Shown here: piece after piece, positions 1 through 20,461 of the stretch
Layout: each line of letters opens with the position of its first letter
Position numbering within the stretch: position 1 is the stretch's first letter
Source of the DNA: Amoebidium appalachense
Lineage: Eukaryota; Ichthyosporea
Length of the DNA stretch: 64,000 bases
Reading direction: 5' to 3'
NCBI GenBank assembly: GCA_963693365.1
Contig: CAVNZM010000001.1
Span: 8,494,001 to 8,558,000 of the forward strand
Made by a program: the position numbers and the translations under genes
Notes under the pieces: generated by a model
Seen by the model: only the letters and a program-made list of their open reading frames with translations
What the model was told of the DNA's origin: nothing
Database searches by the model: none

Positions 1-6518
<6,518 letters not shown>

Positions 6519-6582
6519 GCGCACTCTTTATTTAAGGCGGAGGAGGAGGACGAGGAGGTGGAGGAGGGGAAGAGGGGACGGA

Positions 6583-6617
<35 letters not shown>

Positions 6618-7843
6618 GGGGGGGGAGGGGAGGAGGGGGGAGGGGGAGTTGTGGCTGGCTGGGACAGGCACCAACATGTTAGGACTATTGCAAGGGCTGG
6701 GGTGGTTTTTTGTGTTGACAGAATCACATCGAAGCATGTAGTTACTCAAGAATTGCTTAAGGAAATCTAGGGCACACACGGGCAAGGTTGATGGTGTATT
6801 CGCTTGACATACGGGTCCATAAAGACATAATTATTCAGTTGTGTAAGCACCCACACGAACGTGTAGGAGGAGTAACTATTTTTGGATGTATGTCGGGACA
6901 CACGAAGAGATGATGTCGGATGGCACTGCACCCTTTGGCAGAACCAGGTGGTCATTCAGTTTGCAGATTGCACATTCAACAGACAAAACGAGGCCTGGTG
7001 CCTTTCTGTATGAATCTTTTTTGATTGGAAAAATAATTGCACCGAAGTATATTATCATGGTGTTTGCTAAGTTGCATGTGCCGATGTGCATGGCTTAAGG
7101 TAGGTTACCCCTGGGCCTGTCAGCACACAACCCCACACGTCATTCATTTTTGTATTTTGTGTGCAAATTCTTGGGAACAAAAATCACCTCGCGCATTTCA
7201 TGTCTTTTACCGGTATGTTCATGATTCAGGCTCATCAGTGAATGTGTGTAAAGATGTCAATAGTGTGATGGACATTCTCACTCAGTGTTGCGCATGCCGA
7301 AATGAAATCTGCAGTAGAACTGACGTTGTTCAGGCATTTTTCTTACCAGTATATATGCAAGCAACCTGAAACTGACTCTTTGTTATTGTTCAACTTGCCA
7401 TGTGCATTCAGCAGTCCGTGCATGGGCATGTGAAGCCGTGACATGGCCAGGCATAAGAATATGCCATAGTCATGGTGCGATGTGATCGGCGCGTTGCTGG
7501 TGCATGCTAAAGAAGAAAAGAGAAGGATCAACTGCCATCATTTTCTAGTATAATAGTAGCACACACAGCCAACCCATCACCCATCCCTCACCCTCTCCCT
7601 GGAACGTTTATTGACTCGCAACACGTTTACATACGTAAAACAACAGCTGTGCTTTTTTCGAACTCATGTTCTAATTATAAGTACTGTGACGGGCGCCGCG
7701 GTTTATTCCTGCAGTGATATCACGGCATCTGCATTAATCCACCAATCAGCAGGCGGCAGATTATTCCGCTATTCAATCAAATCGCCGCTGTTGCTAGCCG
7801 TTCCAGCCTACACCTGGGCACACACAGGCACACACACAGGCAG
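6519..7843. other. Intergenic region between PP5 and the nucleoside diphosphatase gene
   Basis: Begins with a G-rich tract (6580-6645) and then becomes unusually normal, mixed-composition sequence for this window. No exon, RNA gene or repeat was recognised. A CCAAT motif at 7742-7746 lies about 100 bp before the ATG at 7844 and could belong to that gene's promoter. Confidence 0.6.
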
Positions 7844-9559
7844 ATGGCAGAAACGAAAAAACGTAGAGAGAGCATGGCCACGTTTTCATTGTGGGGCCCA
7901 AACAGACCCGGAACGCCGCCCTCAAAAGCACGCCGCCAGCGTTCTCTCAACATGGCACAGGCACTTGGGCAGGCGCTTTCGCGCAATCAGACGCAGACAT
8001 TCCTGGGAGTAGTCGCGTTCCTTTTGGCTGGGTATCTTTTGCTTAGCTCAATATCACCCCTGGGTGGGTCGACAAATGAGGCGGTTTTGGGCGAGCCTGT
8101 GTTTGGCGTCATGTTTGATGCTGGAAGCTCGGGATCCCGTGTGCATGTATACAAGTTTCTAAAGAGAGGTACGTGTACGCTTGGGAGATCTGTGTTGTTG
8201 GAGTTGTGTTTGACACCAGATCCACCTGGGAGGGCTGAGCTCGTTTGCATGTGTCCCTGCTTTTCTGTGTGTATATGGGTTGTGTGTGTATAAGGACGAA
8301 TACTTGCCTGTTTTTGCTGCCTTATCTTCTACCTAGGTGAACATGAGTGCAGAAGAAACCAACTATTAGCGCTTGGGATCCCAGACGTGCAGGCCCCAAC
8401 ACGTGGGTGTGTGCTTTGCTTTGTTTTATGTGCTACCTGCACGCAAACAGGCGAAACGTGTGTTGTGCGCCTGACGTTTGTGTGCGTGCGTGCCTGCATG
8501 TATGTACACGTGTGGACATGACAGCTTGTGTCCCTGTTCCTGTTCCTGTGAGCAGGTTTCGCGTGTGTGCATCGTCAATTGCTGCTTGTGTGGGCGTGGT
8601 CGTGTGTGCCTACGTGCCTGTTAACTTGTGACTGCTTCTTCACAGCAGTGTGGATTTTCGAAATTGGTTTAGCATGCCCCAAAGCTGGGTATTGTCTGCT
8701 TGTCAATGTTTTAATGGGCACGATTTTTTCCCTATGGGTGTGTTGTCTTGGTATGGTTCTGATGAGTGGGCTTGCTGTTTCGCCCGCCCACTGATGCAAC
8801 ACACACACCGAGACACAGGCGCAATGACACGCATACACGCACTAACACACACACACACACGTGCACACGAGAGCACACACACGCGCGCACACACACACAA
8901 ACATACATACATACACACACACACACAGGCGCTGATCTTGAGTTGCAAGACGAGCTGTTTGAGCAGATATCCCCTGGCCTGTCTGCGTTTGCAAAGTCCG
9001 ACAAGGACATTCTTGAGGTATATGCCCCCCTCCCCGCCCCCCGCTCCCCTTCCCGCCTCCCCCTCCTCCCCTCACCGCAAAAGGGCGCTGCTTCGGTGTC
9101 ATACTCTCTCTTGTGTGTGTTTGCCAAACTTAATTTTTGTGTTGTCCGTTGTACATATACGTTGCGCTTGTGCAACACAAGCTGAATTCTCCCACCGTGT
9201 TGAACACCCACCGGCCCTCCGGATAAGTAGGGGGCTTAACTCCACCGGAAAAGAGATGCACGAGCTGCATACTCGATCGATGGTCGTTTTGGTTTTGGCA
9301 CGCAGTCCTATCTATGCCCTGCACCAAGCACTTCTGTTATTTTTTTTTTTTTTTTTTTTTTGGTGGCGGTTGGGGAGGGGGGGAGGGGGGCCTTCGCACT
9401 CTGTACCACACACTCCTATCTCCACTCACCACCCTCACCCCCACTTCTACACGTACATCCCCTCGTCACACACCCCCCCCCCCCCACCTCAACTACCCAC
9501 ACGCTTGTTAACTCCTTAGCTTCACTGGTCTGCCTATAATGCCTTGGGTATCCCCCTCC

Positions 9560-9595
<36 letters not shown>

Positions 9596-10192
9596 CTCTT
9601 GACACGGGCACTGTGGATGACATGCCCCCCCCCTCCCTCCCCCCCCCTCCCCTCCCTCTCCCCCGAGTGAGGAGGGGCTCTGCTTATTATGCATCCTCTT
9701 TGTGTGTGGTTTGCAGGCTCTGCGTTATCCAATGGATGCAAAAAACTTCCTCCTCCCCTCCCCCCTCCCCTCCCCCCGTCCCCCCCTCTAGTGTGACTAA
9801 CCCCCTCCCCTCTCCCCCCCTTTCTCGGGTGTGACTAACCCCTCTCCACCCCCCCCCCCCCTCCCCCACCCCCCAAGTAGTTTTACTAACCCTCGGTCTT
9901 CCCCGCATCCCTCTCCCCCTAAAGTTTGACTAACCCTCCGCTCTCCCCCCCCCTCCACCCACCCTCTCACCCCCAGAGTGCTGACAAGAACATCAAGCCG
10001 TTGCTAGACAAGGCCTTGGCAGCTGTGCCCAAGGAATACCAGAAGAAGACTCCGGTGGTGCTGCGTGCCACTGCTGGCTTGCGCAAAATAGGAGAGACAG
10101 ATGCAAACCGCTTGCTGGAGCAGGTGTGTGTGGGCGTGCGTGTCAGCTTGGACGGAAAGGGTGATTGGGGAGGGGGGATGGGGTGTGTGTGT

Positions 10193-10231
<39 letters not shown>

Positions 10232-11312
10232 GGGGGTAGGAGTGGAGGAGTGGAGGTGCCTGTATGTGTGTGCGCCGGGAAGGAAGTGATTGTGGGGGAA
10301 GATTGTGGGGTCTGTGGTTTGGAAAAGGGGGGGGATAAGAGGGGTCGGAGACTCAGGTGTTGGGGATGTACACAGGTGCGGATTCTGTTCCGACAGGGAC
10401 CCTTCATGTTCAAGGACGAGTGGGTGTCTATCATGGATGGCCTGGATGAGGGTAGGTGCATGCATACACTCACTGGCACCACGTGCAATAGAAGCCATGT
10501 TTTTTACTTGCGCAAACATTTTTCGGCATGTATACATGTGCTCATGCACACATAGTTTGCATGCGTACATGTGCATACATACAGTTACTTGCACACACGT
10601 ATCTAGCTGCTCGTGATGTCCATTATTAGATGCAAGTCTTTAACAGTCACATGAGCACTGAAACATGCTCGCGCTCTGGTCACACCCGCGCGCGCACACG
10701 AGACGCACATGCTCGCATGAACACAAACACGCATGCATGCACGCTTGTGCATGTACACATACACACGTACACGCACACACATACACAAACACATACACTG
10801 CTCATGCTTGCAAACATGCACGCATGCACAGCACACCATTTTACACACACACCAGTGCCACACCACCTTCCTGTTATGAAACATACACCATGCATATCTG
10901 TCTGCATGCACAACCTAACTTACACAAGCAAGGTGTATCTTCAGGCACACACACACACAAGCGCACACACGCCACATTCCAGCATGCTTGGGGGCACGCC
11001 TGTTTGCATAGACACAGCCACACAACTCAGGCACAAACACACGGTCTGCCAGGTTTGGTCATACTCTTGCTCTCACCGTGGTTGAAACCACACGCTAAAT
11101 GCTCCGTATGTATTACTCCATCATGGGATGCGCACATTTCTTTCGTTGTTTCTCTTCTTTTTTCCCCTTTGTTGTTTGTGCTCATTTGCATGTGTGTGCT
11201 TGCAGGGGCGTATGCGTGGGTGACTGTCAACTATCTGCGCAAGCTGCTGGGCAAGCCCCCCGGTGAGACGTACGGTGTGCTGGACCTGGGTGGTGGCTCC
11301 ACACAGGTGTGT

Positions 11313-11404
<92 letters not shown>

Positions 11405-11516
11405 ATGCTTCTTCGTCTGTTTTTTCTATTTTCGTCTCCCCCTCCTTTTTTTTTTTTTGGGGGGGGGGGGGGGGGGAAGAGGGATTTTTTTTTTTGTCTG
11501 TTTGTTTTGGTTACAA

Positions 11517-11557
<41 letters not shown>

Positions 11558-13034
11558 ATTTTTTGGCTGTGCGAGTGTGTGTGTGTTTGTCACCTTGGGT
11601 GTTTTGTGTCCATTTTCGAAGAAGGTGATATGTGTGCATGTTTGCTCTCTGAGTCTGTATGCATCTATGTAAAGGCAATGTAGGGTAACGTTGGGCTTTC
11701 CGGGATCCGAGCCCGATTTTTTTTCCCCTCTATTCATTAGGGGGGGGGGGGAGGGGGGGGGGGGGGGGGGGGGGGGGGAGACGAAAGAAAAGAAAAAAAG
11801 GAAGAAAGAAAGAAAAACGACTAAACAAAGGTTAGTATGCGGAGAGGAGAAGGCGGTGGGAAAAGGATCTGGAGAAAGGAAAAGGAAAAGGAAAACGAAA
11901 AGGAGCACTGCTCGTGGCATTATATGCTATTGTTTGTTGCAAGAGTCCCGGCGGGGGGGGGGGGGGGGGGGGGGGGGGTTTGAGCTCTATTCTGGAAAAT
12001 TCAGAACCTAAAAACAATGCCCTTTCGGGTTGCTGCAGATTGCATTTGCTGTGACCGCCGAGGAAGCCAAGATGTCACCCAACTATGTCCAGGTGCGCAA
12101 GTTCGGCACCACCACATACAACATCTACATCAACAGCTACCTTGGGTACGGCCTGAACGAGGCACGCACGTCCATCTTCAACGCATCCCTCGCCCCTACC
12201 GGAAACTTGCAGGGTGTTTGTCTACCCCCCGCATACCAAGGCCACTGGCAAACAATCGAACTTGTAGCGCACGCGAACGCCGCCACCGCAAAACCAGAAA
12301 TCCAACCTTCGTGCGCGCGTCACGTTCTCAAGTCGCTGTTTGAGCCTGTGCAGTGTGAGGTGGATAGGTGTGCTATTGCTGGGGTGCCGCAGCCGCGGGT
12401 GGACACGAGGCAGTTCCATGCGTTCAGTTTCTACTATGATAGGGCCGTGGACCTGGGTCTTCTTAAGGTGTGTGGGTGTGGGGGGATGGGGGGAAAGATG
12501 GGGGGGGGGAGGGGGGGGTTGGAGAGATGGATGTGGGAGGATACTGGTGACAAGGGGATAGGTTGGTTTGGGAGAGGGAAAGTAACATAAGAAAACCCAA
12601 CCACATGAGTATAATCAAATGGCAACAGGATCGGGAAGGAGAAAAAACAAACAAACAAACAAAAAAAAACCTCCACTGGCGTATAATTTAATGGGAAAGG
12701 GAGGTGAGGGAGAGATGGAAAAAAAGGGGGGGGGGGGGGGGGTGGGGTGAGGAGGGGGGGGGGGGGGGGGGGGGGAGGGGGGGGGGGAGGGAGCAAGTGG
12801 CTGTGTATAAGGACAAACTAACGAATCGACTATGTTTACAGGACGATGACCACGGTGCAGAGCTCAACCCCCGGCACTTCAAGGAGGCTGCACGCACCGT
12901 ATGCCCCCTCAGTGAGACGGAGATCAAGGCAAAGTACCAGGTCACAAAGGGTATGTTGAGTGTGTGTGTGTTTGCTGGTTACCATCACTGATTGTGCATG
13001 CATTCTTATTTCCTTGATCGCTTCAAGCGACTTT

Positions 13035-13078
<44 letters not shown>

Positions 13079-13356
13079 CCACCACCACCACCACCACCAC
13101 CACCATCCCAAAAAAAAACCAAAAAAAAACCAAAAAAAACCACACCCACACACGCTCAATCACACACACACACACAAACAACCCCACCACCACCACCAAC
13201 ACGAACCACACAAACAACCCTTACCAAGCTATGCCCCCCCCCCCCCCCCCCTCCCCCCCCCCCTGCCTGTCCTCTTCCTCCCCCCTCCCCCTCCCCCCCC
13301 CCCTCCCCCCCCCCCCCCCCCCCAAAACCCGCCTCTCCTCTCTCCCCCCCCCCCCC

Positions 13357-13394
<38 letters not shown>

Positions 13395-13652
13395 CCACCC
13401 TCACCCTCTGCCTGCCCGCCCGCCCCTCCTCCTCCTCCCATTCCGCAAATCACTGACCTTTTTTCTTTTTTTTCAACCCCTACAGAGGCGGATGTTCCTT
13501 TCCAGTGCGTAGACCACACATACATCTACAGTCTTCTTCACGGCTTGGGTTTTGCCGATGACAGCCGGCTTATGCTGACCAAAAAGATTAACGGTATAGA
13601 GACTGGGTGGTGCCTGGGTGCTACCATCCAGGAACTCATGAACCTTGATTAG
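7844..13652 (+). CDS. GDA1/CD39 family nucleoside diphosphatase (ENTPD5/6-like), complete
   Basis: Likely a Golgi or ER nucleoside diphosphatase removing GDP/UDP left by glycosylation. Exons: 7844-8168, 8929-9017, 9977-10123, 10376-10451, 11206-11306, 12039-12467, 12842-12950, 13486-13652; 1443 nt, 480 aa, all GT-AG with consistent phase. A basic N-terminus is followed by a hydrophobic segment at residues 52-72, as in type II Golgi proteins. Apyrase regions are present in order: ACR1 around FDAGSSGSR (residues 87-105), ACR2 [10 protein letters not shown] (165-174), ACR3 [10 protein letters not shown] (214-223), ACR4 LDLGGGSTQ (238-246), and an ACR5-like GWCLGA near the end. With only one membrane segment it fits ENTPD5/6/GDA1 rather than the double-pass CD39 group. 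An alternative ATG lies at 7874. The acceptor of exon 2 is the end of a CA repeat. Exact nucleotide preference cannot be read from sequence. Confidence 0.92.
9080..9180 (+). repeat. Copy of dispersed intronic repeat (family 1)
   Basis: Diverged copy of the repeat described at 49700-49950, here on the sense strand of the host gene, inside ENTPD intron 2. Recognisable from the CATACTCT, GTGTGTTTGC and TTGTGTTGTCCGTTGTAC blocks. Confidence 0.5.
9664..9735 (+). repeat. Copy of dispersed intronic repeat (family 1), partial
   Basis: Contains the family core GGCTCTGCTTATTATGCAT followed by CTCTTTGTGTGTGG and a GTTATCC block. Inside ENTPD intron 2, sense orientation. Confidence 0.65.
11321..11402 (+). 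repeat. (GT)n microsatellite at the donor of ENTPD exon 5
   Basis: About 80 bp of GT that begins within 15 nt of the exon 5 donor (exon ends 11306, intron starts GTGTGTACC). It is followed by T and G runs. Confidence 0.95.
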
Positions 13653-15289
<1,637 letters not shown>

Positions 15290-15954
15290 GTTAACCAAAT
15301 TCCCGTTTCTCAAGTTTTTATCGGTGACTTCAATTGTGCAGTGGTTCCGTGTGATAGGGAACATACCCCGTCCCCAGCACATATTCGTCCTTTTTCTGAC
15401 CGTGCTCGTGTCCTCGCCAACCTTCTTCGAAAGCACCTTGTCCGTCTTCCTCGCGTTTTCGCTAACCATGCGACTGACTGGGGTGCCTCGTTTTGGGACT
15501 CCACCTTTCGAGTAATTTCCCCCACCCGATTCCTTACGGCGTAGTTCGGACCATTCCCCTGTACAATTTTCGGTTTCCTTCCCTGTTCACTTCGGCGGGG
15601 CTACTCAGACTAACGGCCGCCTCTTATCTCGCGGTTTCAAGCACAAGTTAAACCAGTTACTCGCCATCAAGGAGTATGAGTCGGTTCATGGCTTCTTTCT
15701 TGCCGCAGTGCGCGACGCCCGTGCGCAGCGGAACCCGGCTATTTTGGAGGTTTGTTATAATGAGTTTGTTGAGTTTCTATTTGCCCTTGGCGAGCAGGTG
15801 GTGGGCACGGTTGAATACCCTTCCGTTCGGCTGAGACAGTCTCACGTTTTGCAGTCCCTACGACAGTTGTTGCCTCTACAGGAAGCATTATTGGTCTGGA
15901 AATCCGCCGGTCGGTTTGGGCCTTCCGTGCAAGTCTATGCCCCGTCTCCTTCCA

Positions 15955-15988
<34 letters not shown>

Positions 15989-18590
15989 GGGGAACCCCAA
16001 CTAATTGATTTCTTTTAGTCTCTATAGTGTCTCGTAGAGAAAGTAAACCCTAATATATAGTCATCACCCGACATCTATGTACGTGATCATGATATACCGC
16101 TGAGGGGATATTCCGAGCAAACCCCCCCCCATACCTGAGACTGGTTTCTCTTTGCCTCGAGTAAACAGCGCAAACCCCTTCCATCTCCGTCGCTGAATCC
16201 GTCGATGACTATTATGCTTCCCTATTTTCGCTTCCTAACGTGTCCACGGATCCATCACCGCCCGCTGGCCTCTCCCAGCCGCCGAGTTGGGAGCCGGACC
16301 GATCGTTCCCGGGCACTTTTCACAGTTATTTCAACTCTTCGGCTGTTTTTGGTGCTATACGGGCGTTAAAACCCCGCAAGGCGTGCGGGCCGGATGCTCT
16401 TCCTCCCGTGCTTTTCAAGGTTCTTTCTCCCGTGCTTCCGCCCCGTAATCGTGCAGAGTCCCCCCCGCCCCCGCCTTTTGCTGTCCTTCTTAGTGAGTTT
16501 TTTTCGGCTTTTTTCGAACACGGGTTTATTCCAAATTCGTGGCTTGACACAATCGTTACGCCCGTTCGTAAGAAGGTATCGCAGGGGGTCATTAACGACT
16601 TTCGTCCCGTCACACTTACCAACGTTTTTCGTCGGCTCTTCGATGGTTGCATGCTTCGCGCGTTTAACACCGACGATTCTTTAAACGCCGTGTTCCGTCT
16701 TTCTTCCCTTCAAGGGGGCTTTCGTCATGCCTATTCGTGTTATACCGCAGCCTGTTACTCCATGAATCCACTACTTCTGGCTCTCCACACGTTGTCTTCA
16801 TCGACCTTAAGAACGCCTACGACACTGTACCCACTGGTTTGTTATGGCATAAGCTGGCTATGCGCATAGGGGCTTACCAGCCCCCTTTGGCCGTCTTCTG
16901 CAAGCGCTGTTCGATACCACTCGCGGCCAGACGAGCGGCGGCCAATGGAACATTAACACCCGGTTTTTCCCGTTCTCGGGGTCTTCTGCAGGGGTCCCTC
17001 CTGAGTCCGTTGTTGTTTGACGTTTTCATTGACGATTTAGCCTGCGCCCTCGAACCCTTTGGCCAACTGCATACCCGCCGTGTACCGGGTCTCCTTTTTG
17101 CGGACGATATTGTTCTTTGTTCCTTAACCGAAGATGTCATGCACCAGATGCTTCGTCAGGTGGATCAATGGTGCACCGAGAATCTCATGCATATGACAGT
17201 CGGAATTGCAAAGTGTGCTACTTTTTCGAAAAACGCTTCCTTTCAATTGGCCGGTCTTCCTATTCCTGTTCAGAGCACCTATGACTATTTGGGTATTCCT
17301 TTTACTGCACGGGGTATTGATTTCCGCAAGCTCCTCACGACACGCATCGCTCGTGCGAAGGGTAAGCTTAACACATCGTGTCAAATATGTTTCAACGGGA
17401 GTCTGTGATCCATCCTGCGAACCTTCTTCTCTACTATAATACTTTTTTACGGCCGACTTTCGAATATGGACTTCCGCTATTGGCCTGCGCCCCACCTCGC
17501 AAGGCGGCCGTGGCGCTGAAAGAGTTCGACGATTTTCAGGGTACTGCGCTGCGCACTTTGTTTCGTACTCGGTTTGTGCCTCCCTTAATCAGTATGTTTG
17601 GATTGTCGTCTGCTGTTTGTCGTATGGAGGAATTGTCTCTTCGTTTTTGTTTTCATTTAGTTAACCTACCTGATGGTCACCCTCTTTATGCTTTCTTTCC
17701 CCCCCCTCCCTCCATCCGTCTTCCCCCCCGATTCACTAACGCTACTTCTGAATGTCCTCAGCCTACCCTCTTTCAACCTGATTCTTCCTCTCGCTATCTC
17801 ACTCCCTCTTTCTTTTCTCTTCCTGTTTTTTCTGCCTTTTCGCGTTATTACCATACGCAGTATGAGTTTCTTTCTCGTTCTGATAGAGAAATCAAAGGTA
17901 AAACTCAGTCAGCATGTGTTATGTTCCTTAGGCAACACCGTACTGATCATTAATGCTTTTGGGAGCTTTGGCAGGATATATTTCTCCTACTGTACGTATG
18001 GATACCACCCTAGTAGATAAGTCTGTATGGTGCTCTGATGTTGATATTGCCTGGGAAGTTGTGCAGTGGTGTTGTAATTTTTGTTTTCATCGCCGCTGGT
18101 GCCACTTTTGTGCTGAACCTTTTAATCGCAAGCATGTTGATAGGTGTGAGTTTTTATGTCGCATTTTACCTCTTTCCCTACGGGTGTCTGCTACACTGGC
18201 TGGCAATGTGACCACTTTAGACTTTTTGTTGAATTCTGTTGGTCGTCACATTGAGTATTTATATGATTTCCACACAGTGTTCAGGTATCTCAGTATGCAC
18301 TTGTTACTGGATAACTCGTGAAGTTTTTTTTATTGTCTTCTCAGTATGCCGTGCATACTTGCATATCTTTCCGTCGAATAAATCCAGTCAAAAGAAAATA
18401 TTACGTCTATTGACTATCTGTTGAACCACGGTATGTTTAACGAGTTTTCTAGGGTGTATGATTATTTAAGTCGTTATCTCCTCCGTATCCGAGAGTGAGG
18501 GCTTTTGTATTTTTCTTCTCCGAGATATCGGTGATATCTCGATGGCTTCTATTTTGCTGAGCATATCAATAAAGTCATTATAAAAGAAAT
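15290..18590 (+). mobile_element. Degenerate non-LTR retrotransposon (LINE): APE endonuclease, RT and zinc-knuckle remnants
   Basis: The copy starts inside the endonuclease domain (FIGDFN motif near 15320, SSDHSPV near 15545), so it is 5'-truncated. Reverse transcriptase motifs follow: FIDLKNAYDTVP near 16800, QGSLLSPLLFDVFIDDL near 16990-17040, and the FADDI catalytic box near 17096. A C-terminal CX2CX7HX4C knuckle (CHFCAEPFNRKHVDRC) lies near 18100-18150, as in many plant- and L1-type LINEs. AATAAA-like sequence occurs near 18567, and the element seems to end about 18590. The coding frame changes at least three times (near 15535, between 16670 and 16790, and near 17390), so this copy is a pseudogene. 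A short retroposon interrupts it at 15958-16176. Exact ends are estimates. Confidence 0.85.
15958..16176 (-). mobile_element. T-tailed short retroposon (SINE-like), copy 1, inside the LINE
   Basis: A 219-bp insertion flanked by a perfect 10-bp target-site duplication, CCTTCCATCT at 15948-15957 and 16177-16186. On the plus strand it starts with 30 A and ends GAGTAAACAGCGCAAAC. Read on the minus strand it starts GTTTGCGCTGTTTACTC and ends in GGTTCCCCG plus a T tract. Removing it with one duplication copy restores the LINE reading frame. No clear tRNA A/B boxes were seen. A T-ended tail is known from some plant SINEs (p-SINE, Au); relationship to those is not shown. Confidence 0.85.
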
Positions 18591-18810
18591 TCAATGCCAT
18601 GGGCGGAGGACGGGGTAGTGATTATCGACTTCCCCCCTCGGCCTGAGGCTCTCGCTCGGCCCCCTTCCCCGCCGGCCTGGGGGGGGGGGGGGGGGGGGGG
18701 GGGAGGGGGGGGGGGGGGCTCGGGAGGGGAAGGGGACACTGGGGGAGAGGGGGGGGGGAAGGGGAGGGAGGGGGGAGCTCGGGAGGGGGAGGGGGGCATT
18801 GTGGGAAAGG

Positions 18811-18846
<36 letters not shown>

Positions 18847-19247
18847 ACCACCACCCCGCCGGCCTAGATGAGTCCGGGAATTCAAGGGGGGGGCAGGGGG
18901 GGAGGCCTCCGATGCCATATGAACATGAAATTATGAACATAGCCTGCTAGCTGCGTGTATACGCGCATCTAGGACTCACCTAAGGGATTCTTGATTTTGA
19001 AACAGGGAGGGGGTTAGTAACTTTGGGGGGTGAGAGGGACCCACGTCCACCTCGGCTTTGGACAGGTGGGTCCTTCCCCTGGCCCGGCCCGGGAGGAGGG
19101 GGGCGGGGCGGGGGGAGGGGGGAGGGGGGGGAGGGGGGATTCAAGAGGGGCGGGAGCTAGGGGCGGTGGCGGCGAGGGAAGTGGATTCGGGAGGGGCGGC
19201 GGCGGCGAGGGGAGGGGATTTGAGAGGGGCGGGAGGGGCGGCTGCAT

Positions 19248-19303
<56 letters not shown>

Positions 19304-20461
19304 TTTGAGAGGGGCGGGAGGGGCGGCTGCATGGGGGGGGGGGGGGGGGGGGATGGGGAGGAGCCGGGGGGGGAGGGGGCGGGGGGGGGGGGAGGGGGGA
19401 GGGGGGAGGGGAGGGAGGGGCCCGGGGGGGGGCTCCGAGTGGTTAGAAAATCACGGTTTTAGCGGCTTATTGGAGACTAAATACACGTTTGCCGTGGACA
19501 ACACAAAGTAGACCTTGCAAAGAACACACAAAAGGGTGTGCACTAGGCCGGCAGAAAAGCGGCAGCACGAAGAGGTGGAAGTGAGGGCGTGCATGCATGT
19601 GTATGCGCGCGCGCGTGTGTGTGTGCGCGCGCGCTTGGTGTCCGCGTGTGTGCGTGTTTGCAAATCTGGGGGGATCCGGTGGATATGCATCAGTGGCCAA
19701 AACGGAAGAAATTCCTCTAAAAAAAATGAAAAAATAAATAACGAATACTGTGCAAACTCTGGCAAGTGGCCCGAAGCTCAGGCCATAAACACGGGCACGA
19801 GCGGGGCAAGGGTGTGGGACCAACCACCCAACTCGCCCAGGTGGTATGTCGATATTTACTACTTCCCCCCCAAATCAAAAATCCGTAATACGAACACAGG
19901 GACTTAGGGAATTCGAGTGTCAGTGTGGGGGGTCAGGACACGTACATGAGTAAGAACCCACCCTTCACGACAAACCCCCCGCCAAAATGCAGATCTTGCA
20001 AAGCACACACAAAAACAGTATGCACAACAGGGCACAGTTCAATCTTCTCAGGGTTTTTTTTGTGTGCGCCTGGGGGGGGGGGGGGGGCAGGAGGGCATTC
20101 AGCATGCTGGACACGTAGCCGTGATCCGCGTCGATTGTCACGAAGTAGTAAAAATGTAGGAGTAAAACAGTCCCGAAAACATATACCGGGACACGTTTTT
20201 ATTTGTGGCCGGCCGGGGGGAGGGGGGGTCATTCCAGAGTATGCACAGTGCACAGCCACGGGGCCTTCTACGTTTTTCTTCACCGACCTTCTTCTTTCTT
20301 ACCGTGGTGTACTGTCTTAAAATAGCGAACAATAAACAAAGGTCAGTCACAATGCTAAGAAAGGAAAAAGCTTTCGGATATATCTACTTCTACACGTGCG
20401 GCATCTTGCCAATGAGAACACAGTCCTCATTGGACGCCACAAATTCCATCACCAAGCATGT
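18591..20461. other. G-rich spacer with repeated G/C modules and transposon fragments
   Basis: 18680-19440 is almost pure G with interspersed A and C. It includes a 55-nt G run (19248-19302) flanked by two copies of a GATTTGAGAGGGGCGGGAGG module (around 19215 and 19303). 19500-20050 holds two weak pieces resembling the dispersed intronic repeats (AACACACAAAA... near 19525 and 20005). No gene was recognised. Confidence 0.6.
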
